47,241 nt of DNA, taken from the NCBI GenBank assembly GCA_043778255.1, contig JAYWGN010000009.1:1-47241 (forward strand). Direction: 5' to 3'. How positions within the stretch are numbered: position 1 is the first letter of the stretch; each line of letters begins with the position of its first letter. The notes under the pieces were generated by a model, which saw only the letters and a program-made list of their open reading frames with translations, had not been told where the DNA came from and searched no databases. This DNA comes from JAYWGN01 sp043778255 (lineage in GTDB: Bacteria > Bacteroidota > Bacteroidia > Chitinophagales > Chitinophagaceae). Of this stretch, positions 40,831-47,241 are shown piece after piece. The position numbers and the translations under genes are program-made.

Positions 40831-43803
40831 ATGTCAGAATCAACAACACCACGGCTAATGCCGGCTGCCAAAGAGTTTAATATAGGTAAAGATACCTTAA
40901 TTGACTTTTTGGTATCTAAAGGGTTTAGTAAAGAGGAGCTTAGCCCAACAGCTAAACTCTCCGAGCCTATGTATAAGGCTTTGCAGCAGGAGTTTTCGAG
41001 TGATAAAGCTGCAAAAATAAAAAGCGATGCCATAGATTTGCCAAAGGCAGCAGAAGCTAAAAAAAGAAAAGATGAAGAAAACATTTCGATAAAAGAAAAG
41101 GTAAAAAAGGTAGAGCCAGAAGTAGCAGCACCAGTAGCAACTATAGCACCCGAACCAACCAAACCTATACCGGAGCATGTAGCTATAGAAATACCAAAGG
41201 TAGCTGCACCAATAGTGGTGGAGCAACCAAAGCCACAGCCAATAGTAGAAGCTCCAGTAGTAGAACAACCCAAACCACCCACTGTGGTAGCTGAGGAACT
41301 TACCAAAATAACAGCACCCGAAGTAGAACAGCCCAAAGTATTAGGCACTATTGACCTATCCACCATTGACTCCTCTACAAAGCCCAAAAAAGGTACTAAA
41401 AAGAAAGAAGAACCTACTAAAGCAGCCACACCACAACCAATAGTAGCAGCACCCAAAGTAGTAGCACCAGCAGCACCCGAAGCACCAATAGTAGAGGAAA
41501 CTGTAATTACAAAAATACAAGCCGAACGTATAGAAGGCCCAAAAATATTAGGAAAAATAGAGCTGCCAGTTGATAATGATACCAAGCCAAAACGTGATGA
41601 TAAGCGTAAACGTAAACGTATAGTTGTAGAAAACAAAGGCACACCAGCCCAACCCGATAACAGACCACAAGGCTTAGCTAGCTTAGCCAACCGTGGCAAT
41701 ACACAAGGCGGAAGCCGTACTGGCGGAGGCGGAGGCTACCAAGGTGCAGGTGCAAGGCCAGCAGGTGGTGGCTACCAAGGCGGTGCTAACCGTGCAGGTG
41801 GTGGTGCAGCCCGTACTGGTGGCGGATTTCAGGGTGGCGGAGCAAGAGGCGGTAGCAGAACCAATGCCACACCACAGGATAGAGAAATTGATAAAAAAGC
41901 TATACAAGAAAAAATAAGAGAAACCCAAGCCAAGCTAGCAGGTAGTGGTGGCAAAGGTAAAAGCCTAAAGGCTAAATATAGACGTGATAAACGAGCCGAA
42001 GCTGCCGAAAACTCTGGCGATCAACCTATTGATAATAAATTGCAACTAACCGAATTTATAAGTGTAAGCGAACTAGCAAGCCTTATGGATGTTGGCTTTG
42101 CCGAAATTATAGGCAAGTGTATGAGCCTCGGTATAATGGTATCCATCAACCAAAGGTTAGATGCAGAAGTGATAGAACTTGTAGCTAGTGAATTTGGATT
42201 TGATGTAGAGTTTATAGATGTAGAAAAGCAAATGGAAATGGAAGATGCAGATGAGGAAATAGACTCAGAAAATGCAATAACTAGGCCGCCAATTGTAACT
42301 ATAATGGGCCACGTGGACCATGGTAAAACATCGCTATTGGATTATATACGTAGAGAAAACGTAGTAGCCGGCGAAGCAGGTGGTATAACCCAACATATAG
42401 GGGCTTACGAAGTTACCTTGCCTAACGGCAAACAAATTGCATTCCTCGATACACCGGGCCACGAAGCATTTACCGCTATGAGAGCAAGAGGTGCCAAGGT
42501 AACCGATATTGCAGTAATAGTAGTAGCTGCCGATGATGCTGTAATGCCACAAACCCGTGAAGCCATTAGCCATGCTCAAGCTGCTGGTGTACCTATGATA
42601 TTTGCCGTAAATAAAATGGACCGAGATGGTGCAAACCCTCAAAAAATATATGAACAATTAGCAGGGCTAAATGTGTTAGTAGAAAGTTGGGGTGGCAAGT
42701 TTCAAAGCCAAGAAATAAGTGCTAAGCAAGGGCAAAATATTGATTTGCTATTAGAAAAAATATTGTTTGAAGCCGAAATATTGGACCTAAAAGCCAACCC
42801 CGAAAAGTTAGCCTCTGGCTCAATAATAGAAGCCTCACTCGACAAAGGACGAGGCTACCAAGCCACCATATTAGTACAAAATGGTACACTGGAGGTAGGC
42901 GACCTTATAGTATCGGGTCAGCATTATGGGCGTATAAAAGCCATGTTTGACGAACGTAATAATAAAGTAGCCACAGCCGGACCCTCAACACCTGTACTTA
43001 TAATAGGCTTAAATGGTGCACCACAAGCAGGTGAAAAATTTAAGGTATATGAAGATGAAGCCGAAGCAAAAGAAATAGCTAGCAAAAGAGCTCAATTACT
43101 TAGAGAGCAAGGCATACGTACCCGTAAGCATATAACCCTCGACGAAATTGGCCGACGATTAGCCCTCGGCAACTTTAAAGAACTTAACCTCATACTTAAA
43201 GGCGATGTAGATGGCTCGGTAGAGGCATTAAGCGATAGCTTACAAAAATTAAGTACACCAGAAGTAGCCGTTAAAATAGTATTGAAAGCCGTAGGCCAAA
43301 TAAGCGAAAGTGATGTACTATTAGCAGCTGCATCGGATGCTATAATTGTGGGCTTTAATGTACGCCCATCGGCACAGGCCAACAAACTAGCCGAAACCGA
43401 AGGGGTGGAAATTAAATTGTACTCTATTATATACAAGGCTATTGAAGAAATAACAAGTGCCATGGAAGGTTTGTTAGAACCAAAAATGGTAGAAAAAATA
43501 ATAGCCAATGTAGAAGTAAGAGAAGTATATAAATTTGACAAAGCTACTGTAGCAGGTTGTTTTGTAACGGAAGGTAAAATATTTAGAAACTCTAAAATAC
43601 GTATAATACGAGATGGTATAGTAGTGTACCCTGCTGGCGAAGGTGGCTCTGGCGAACTAGGCTCACTTAAGCGCTACAAGGACGATGTAAAAGAGGTAAA
43701 CAACAATATGGAATGTGGCCTTACCATTAAAAACTACAACGACCTCAAAAATGGCGATATAGTAGAAGCCTTTGAAGAAGAAGAAGTAAAACGAACATTA
43801 TAA
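40831..43803 (+). CDS. infB: Translation initiation factor IF-2
   Basis: IF-2 brings initiator tRNA to the ribosome. The 990 residues comprise an N-terminal domain beginning RLMPAAKEFNIGKDTLIDFL, a long Pro/Ala/Val/Lys-rich linker (about 70-285), and a glycine/arginine-rich stretch (about 288-348, with repeated GGGYQGG and RTGGG units). The conserved IF2N-like and GTPase core follows. G1 is GHVDHGKT (about 494-501), G3 is DTPGHEAF (about 539), and G4 is NKMD (about 593). Domains II-IV extend to the end. The linker is low-complexity and produces long antisense frames that are not genes. A 194-bp gap with a small inverted repeat separates it from nusA. Confidence 0.97.
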   Translation: MSESTTPRLMPAAKEFNIGKDTLIDFLVSKGFSKEELSPTAKLSEPMYKALQQEFSSDKAAKIKSDAIDLPKAAEAKKRKDEENISIKEKVKKVEPEVAAPVATIAPEPTKPIPEHVAIEIPKVAAPIVVEQPKPQPIVEAPVVEQPKPPTVVAEELTKITAPEVEQPKVLGTIDLSTIDSSTKPKKGTKKKEEPTKAATPQPIVAAPKVVAPAAPEAPIVEETVITKIQAERIEGPKILGKIELPVDNDTKPKRDDKRKRKRIVVENKGTPAQPDNRPQGLASLANRGNTQGGSRTGGGGGYQGAGARPAGGGYQGGANRAGGGAARTGGGFQGGGARGGSRTNATPQDREIDKKAIQEKIRETQAKLAGSGGKGKSLKAKYRRDKRAEAAENSGDQPIDNKLQLTEFISVSELASLMDVGFAEIIGKCMSLGIMVSINQRLDAEVIELVASEFGFDVEFIDVEKQMEMEDADEEIDSENAITRPPIVTIMGHVDHGKTSLLDYIRRENVVAGEAGGITQHIGAYEVTLPNGKQIAFLDTPGHEAFTAMRARGAKVTDIAVIVVAADDAVMPQTREAISHAQAAGVPMIFAVNKMDRDGANPQKIYEQLAGLNVLVESWGGKFQSQEISAKQGQNIDLLLEKILFEAEILDLKANPEKLASGSIIEASLDKGRGYQATILVQNGTLEVGDLIVSGQHYGRIKAMFDERNNKVATAGPSTPVLIIGLNGAPQAGEKFKVYEDEAEAKEIASKRAQLLREQGIRTRKHITLDEIGRRLALGNFKELNLILKGDVDGSVEALSDSLQKLSTPEVAVKIVLKAVGQISESDVLLAAASDAIIVGFNVRPSAQANKLAETEGVEIKLYSIIYKAIEEITSAMEGLLEPKMVEKIIANVEVREVYKFDKATVAGCFVTEGKIFRNSKIRIIRDGIVVYPAGEGGSGELGSLKRYKDDVKEVNNNMECGLTIKNYNDLKNGDIVEAFEEEEVKRTL

Positions 43804-43815
43804 TATACATAAACT

Positions 43816-43846
43816 AACCCTGCTGTAAATGGCAGGGTTTTTTTTA
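43816..43846 (+). terminator. Intrinsic terminator of the rimP-nusA-infB operon
   Basis: AACCCTGC (43816-43823) pairs with GCAGGGTT (43832-43839) around an 8-nt loop and runs into a T tract of about nine. It starts 13 nt after the infB stop. Confidence 0.9.
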
Positions 43847-44008
43847 GTGGGGGAAGTGGAGAGTGGATGGTTGTTGAAGTAACATTAGTAAATGGTTTAT
43901 TAATGGCTTATTTTGGTTAAATGCATTTAATTGCTATTAAACTTTTAACACAAATTTTTAGGCAAAAAAAATCTTTTTTTCAATTTGAGATACTAATTAA
44001 AGATTATT

Positions 44009-44356
44009 ATGAAAATGATGAACCTATATATTTGGGGATTATTTTTTATTTCGTGTGGTAATAAAATGGGAATTGACCAAGGAAGAATAGAAATACAAGC
44101 ATATTTAAATGAAAAGTACAATTACCTTTTCATAATAGAAAAAATTGAAAAAGGGTATAATCCAGATTTGTTCAAAGAACAATGGGGTTTTAAAGTTTGG
44201 TTAAGTGATACGTCACAAATTAAATTTGGTCCTATTTCTTTTGAAAAGAGCGAATACCAAAATGGTTGGATAACTTATGGTGGCTATGACCTTGATATGG
44301 AGTATCAAAAAGCAAAAGTTGAAATATACCTAAATAGTAGTAGTGGTTTTAGGTAA
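44009..44356 (+). CDS. Putative lipoprotein of unknown function
   Basis: A 115-residue protein with a short lipoprotein-type signal. MKMMNLYIWGLFFISCGNK has Cys at residue 17 in a lipobox-like F-I-S-C-G context. The mature ~100 residues are mixed alpha/beta with many aromatic residues (NGWITYGGYDLDMEYQK) and no recognised domain. It stands alone after the infB terminator. The upstream gap is AT-rich and contains the GGTTAAATGCATTT repeat word (43915-43928). Base composition is lower in GC than the operon before it. Confidence 0.7.
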   Translation: MKMMNLYIWGLFFISCGNKMGIDQGRIEIQAYLNEKYNYLFIIEKIEKGYNPDLFKEQWGFKVWLSDTSQIKFGPISFEKSEYQNGWITYGGYDLDMEYQKAKVEIYLNSSSGFR

Positions 44357-44924
44357 AAGTAAAAAATTACTAAGCTATGGATTTAGTAAAATAAGATATC
44401 CTATTCATTAATATGTCAATGTTAGGTTTTTATAAATAAAGTAAGTATATCATAACTTTATCTTGTTTAAATTATCCACTAATGTTCAAACTGTATTGAT
44501 AGTTAATTAGCTTATAATTATGCTAAAGTTATTTATTCAAACCTATGAAAATTCTCATTTCAATTTTTTGTATTTTCTTTAGCAGTCTTGATTATAGGCA
44601 GTAAAAATTATTTAATAACAACTCGTAATACTCCTCCAAAAATTACCCTTTATTGGTTTTTTTTAATTTTCGGAGTCCTACTCTTTATTTCGGAAATAAT
44701 TTTAGTTTTTAAATATATGAAAAAGGAATAATCAATTTTCAAGCTCCTAAGTTCAATTCACAGGTGTGACACACTTAACCTTAATTACATTACCTACCCA
44801 ACTTAGGGCTATATCATATACCTTTTCGTTATAACTTTGTTTAGTACTCAATTATAAAATTGTGGTATAGGTATCAATCTTTTTTTTTTATAAAAAAATA
44901 TAAAATAGTAACGCTAATAATAAT
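44357..44924. other. Gap holding a frameshifted small gene and a possible wzz promoter element
   Basis: This 568-bp, AT-rich stretch lies between the lipoprotein gene and the wzz-like gene. It contains the broken small membrane-protein frame at 44545-44731, listed separately. TAACTTTG (44832-44839) fits the -7 consensus but lacks a well-spaced -33 element. A polypyrimidine run follows at about 44880-44890. I see no RNA gene or terminator. Confidence 0.5.
44545..44731 (+). pseudogene. Small two-helix membrane protein disrupted by a one-base frameshift
   Basis: ATG 44545 reads M-K-I-L-I-S-I-F and soon stops. Dropping one T from the six-T run at about 44574-44579 restores an uninterrupted frame of about 61 residues to TAA 44729-44731. 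The N-terminal hydrophobic helix continues as VFSLAVLIIG. A polar segment SKNYLITTRNTPPK follows, then a second helix LYWFFLIFGVLLFISEIILV and the basic tail FKYMKKE. The fit of a membrane-protein pattern on both sides of the run suggests a real gene with an indel, either natural or a homopolymer read error. No family is recognised. Confidence 0.5.
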
Positions 44925-45764
44925 ATGGAACTACAATACAACACAGCTGCTATAAAAGCAATACTATATAATTGGAAATATAAAATACTGCTGTTTGTAA
45001 TGTTATGTATGCTACTAAGTGTAGCAGTAGTATATATAATGCCCAAGCAATATAAAAGCAGTACAACAGTACTACCTGCCAACCCCAAGGTAATAGATAA
45101 AAACTTTTTGTATGGCAACAATATATTAGAACTCAACTCTAGCTATGGTATGGAGGAGGATTTGGATAGGCTACTAACAACCCTTAGGCTTAGTAGTAAC
45201 TTTAGTACATTGGTTGATAGCTTTAAACTAATGCAGCATTATACAATAGCTAATAACACTACTGCCAAGGCTAATGCAATGGAACAATTAGTGCAAAACA
45301 GTACAATTACCAAAACCGATAATGGAGCTATACAAATAAATATATGGGATACTAATGCCGAACTAGCTGCCAACATTGCCAATACATTAGTGAGTATAAC
45401 AGAGCAAAAAACCAATGCCAATAACCAAAGTATTAATGCTGCTTACCTTACCACTTTGCAACAACAATTACTACAAACTAAAACACAGCTACAACAGCTA
45501 GAAACCAATACTGATTCAGCTATAGTAAAAGATGCCCAACGTAAAGCCTACCTTGCTGCTATTGAAAAAGATGCCTACACCATAGCACAATTACAAACAA
45601 GTATTAACACCAAAGTACCTTGCTTAATAGTGTTGGAAAAAGCTTACAGTTCGCAAAAAGCCGATAGACCCAAACTACTATACTGGCTACTTATAACAGG
45701 TATAGCAAGTAGTTTATTTGCCATTGCTTGCATTATATTATACACCTATAGGCGCACTGCATAA
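44925..45764 (+). CDS. Wzz/chain-length-determinant-like protein
   Basis: A 279-residue inner-membrane protein with the polysaccharide co-polymerase plan. TM1 lies at about residues 20-38 (KILLFVMLCMLLSVAVVYI) followed by the family's MPKQYKSSTTVLP. A large periplasmic helical region comes next, with a Gln/Leu-rich coiled coil (QQQLLQTKTQLQQLETN, about 185-205). TM2 lies at about 250-273 (LLYWLLITGIASSLFAIACI). There is no C-terminal tyrosine kinase domain, so it is the Wzz type rather than Wzc. Its stop overlaps the ATG of the ligase-like gene by 1 bp, and the pair would set the length and attachment of a surface polysaccharide. Confidence 0.85.
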   Translation: MELQYNTAAIKAILYNWKYKILLFVMLCMLLSVAVVYIMPKQYKSSTTVLPANPKVIDKNFLYGNNILELNSSYGMEEDLDRLLTTLRLSSNFSTLVDSFKLMQHYTIANNTTAKANAMEQLVQNSTITKTDNGAIQINIWDTNAELAANIANTLVSITEQKTNANNQSINAAYLTTLQQQLLQTKTQLQQLETNTDSAIVKDAQRKAYLAAIEKDAYTIAQLQTSINTKVPCLIVLEKAYSSQKADRPKLLYWLLITGIASSLFAIACIILYTYRRTA

Positions 45765-47200
45765 TGGAAAGTATAAAAAAAATTAGCATTCTTTACTATG
45801 CATTTTTTGTATTTATTTGCTGCACCATAGCGGCTATTTATTACAATAGTATAAGCATCATATTATTGCCCTTTATACCATTAGTATTAGCCGCCGCATT
45901 TAGTTATTATAAGCTAATTTGGTTAGTATTATTAGCTACCATACCATTTGCATTTGAGTATAATATAACCAACACCCTCGGGCTCGATATGCCCGATGAG
46001 CCTCTTATGCTATTGGTTACAGGTATTTTTTTGTTGTTAGTATTTACAAAATCTATACAAATACCCAAAGCATTATGGACTAATAAAATTATACTCATAC
46101 TCGTACTCATGTATATATGGTATGGTGTAACCTCAGCTGCATCAAGCTTTCCGTTATACTCTTTTAAGTATATGTTGGCAAAGGTTTGGTATATTATACC
46201 ATTTACATTATTGCCCACTGTGCTATTACAAACCAAAAAAGATTTTAAACTAGTAGCTTATTGTGTAGCAATACCATTGGTGGTTACTGTACTTATAATA
46301 TTGTATAAGCATTATAGTAGGGGCTTCCTGTTCGATAATATTAATACTGCCGTAGCACCTTACTACCGCAACCACGTAACTTATGCTGCACTACTTGTTA
46401 GTGTAATGCCTATTGTTGTTAGTATTTATATTGGCGTAGCCAAAATGTATAAAAAATATGTGTTGCTAGTAATAGTAATTTTATTAGTAGCATTATTTTT
46501 AAGCTACAGCCGTGGTGCATGGCTAGCATTGGTAGTAGGGTTGGTAAGTGTAGTATTGGTAAAAAAAGGATGGCTACTACTCAGCTTTATAAGCGTAATG
46601 CTGCTAATAGTGGGTATTACAATATGGCTGTCGGGCAATAATAAGTATATACAATACCACCCCAACTACCGCAAAACAATATACCATGCCAACCTAAGCG
46701 ACCATATAAATGCCACATTTGCCGGTACCGACATGAGTAATGCGGAGCGGATTAACCGTTGGATTGCCGGTGTACGAATGGCCGATGAAAATAAATTATT
46801 TGGCTTTGGCCCAAATACATTTTACCATAATTATAAACCTTATATGGTTACTTATTTTAAAACCTGGGTAAGCGATAATAAAGAAAAATCGACGGTGCAT
46901 AATTATTTTTTATTAACATTAATTGAGCAAGGGTGGGTAGGTTTGTTATTGTTGCTTAGCCTTATAAGCCTTACTATGTATAGGTTACAGCAATTGTACA
47001 AACGGGTTACTGATACCTTTTGCCAAAAAATTATACTTTGTGTTACAGCAATGCTAAGCATAATACTAACCCTTAATATGCTAAGCGATTTGGTAGAAAC
47101 TGATAAAATTGGAAGTTTGTACTACCTCTGTATAGGCCTTACCATATGGTTGCATTTAAAGCACCCTACTCCGTTACCAACTGAAAGCCAGTTGCAGTAA
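45764..47200 (+). CDS. O-antigen ligase/polymerase-like membrane protein (Wzy_C superfamily)
   Basis: A 478-residue polytopic protein with about 11-12 hydrophobic helices and one large periplasmic loop. Family features are SYSRGAWLALVVGL, the Arg-bearing RINRWIAGVRMADENKLFG, GFGPNTFYHNYKPY, and the loop's VHNYFLLTLIEQG with the conserved His. These are typical of WaaL/Wzy_C proteins, which polymerise or ligate lipid-linked glycans at the periplasmic face. Ligase and polymerase cannot be told apart by sequence. It overlaps the wzz-like gene by 1 bp and is intact. Only 41 bases of the window follow it. Confidence 0.88.
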   Translation: MESIKKISILYYAFFVFICCTIAAIYYNSISIILLPFIPLVLAAAFSYYKLIWLVLLATIPFAFEYNITNTLGLDMPDEPLMLLVTGIFLLLVFTKSIQIPKALWTNKIILILVLMYIWYGVTSAASSFPLYSFKYMLAKVWYIIPFTLLPTVLLQTKKDFKLVAYCVAIPLVVTVLIILYKHYSRGFLFDNINTAVAPYYRNHVTYAALLVSVMPIVVSIYIGVAKMYKKYVLLVIVILLVALFLSYSRGAWLALVVGLVSVVLVKKGWLLLSFISVMLLIVGITIWLSGNNKYIQYHPNYRKTIYHANLSDHINATFAGTDMSNAERINRWIAGVRMADENKLFGFGPNTFYHNYKPYMVTYFKTWVSDNKEKSTVHNYFLLTLIEQGWVGLLLLLSLISLTMYRLQQLYKRVTDTFCQKIILCVTAMLSIILTLNMLSDLVETDKIGSLYYLCIGLTIWLHLKHPTPLPTESQLQ

Positions 47201-47241
47201 ATATTATTTTGCGTTGCTTAAATAAATTGCCAGTGGTCATT

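Noticed and set aside
40779..41699. Long minus-strand frame (about 306 codons) opposite infB
   Set aside because: It mirrors the low-complexity Pro/Ala/Val and Gly-rich linker of IF-2. Its composition is a Ser/Gly/Thr-rich reverse complement with no motif, and the plus-strand gene is certain.

Overview
The window reads as chromosomal, mostly housekeeping DNA of a low-GC Bacteroidota bacterium, most likely from the Chitinophagales/Sphingobacteriales side. The evidence is convergent. Complex I genes sit in the Bacteroidota order. Two giant exoproteins end in type IX secretion (T9SS) sorting domains. A DUF4834 protein precedes rimP-nusA-infB. Promoters look like TTTG-N19/20-TAnnTTTG, and Shine-Dalgarno sequences are scarce. 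The exact genus cannot be named from this sequence alone.

Layout. 1-590: the end of a MNT nucleotidyltransferase and a HEPN partner (HepT/MntA type), the latter carrying an in-frame amber codon. 632-7689: nuoI-J-(unknown exported protein)-K-L-M-N, the membrane half of NADH:quinone oxidoreductase. 7673-10143 (minus): mnmH (tRNA 2-selenouridine synthase), a short outer-membrane-barrel-like fragment and a thioredoxin-fold exported protein. 10471-13961: rfbA, galE and a WecA/TagO-type polyprenyl-phosphate sugar transferase, with repeat-rich DNA between the first two. 14069-19573: frr, a secreted hypothetical, pheS, a ureohydrolase-fold protein, a rhodanese and trigger factor. 19700-19781: tRNA-Leu(UAG) with a clear promoter and terminator. 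20006-22209: an OmpR/PhoB-type two-component pair. 22670-26771: dxs, a small membrane protein, a HAD hydrolase and serC. 26964-35636: two large T9SS exoproteins sharing a nearly duplicated C-terminal module. 35791-38237 (minus): a polysaccharide deacetylase and a glycosyltransferase. 38463-43803: DUF4834, then rimP-nusA-infB. 44009-47200: a lipoprotein, a frameshifted small membrane protein, and a Wzz-like plus O-antigen-ligase-like pair.

How the genes work together. The nuo block drives respiration. Surface-polysaccharide functions are scattered through the window as small separate units: rfbA/galE/wecA, deacetylase+GT4 and wzz+ligase. frr, pheS, tig, tRNA-Leu, rimP, nusA and infB supply translation and transcription. 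The two exoproteins would be exported by Sec and then T9SS.

I found no CRISPR array, transposase, prophage or convincing novel multi-gene system. The best leads are the broken HEPN gene at the edge of the nuo genes, the exported protein embedded between nuoJ and nuoK, promoter -7 elements lying 4-6 nt before several start codons, an exact 11-bp tandem repeat upstream of the response regulator, the shared exoprotein module, several dispersed repeat families, and a frameshifted small membrane gene.
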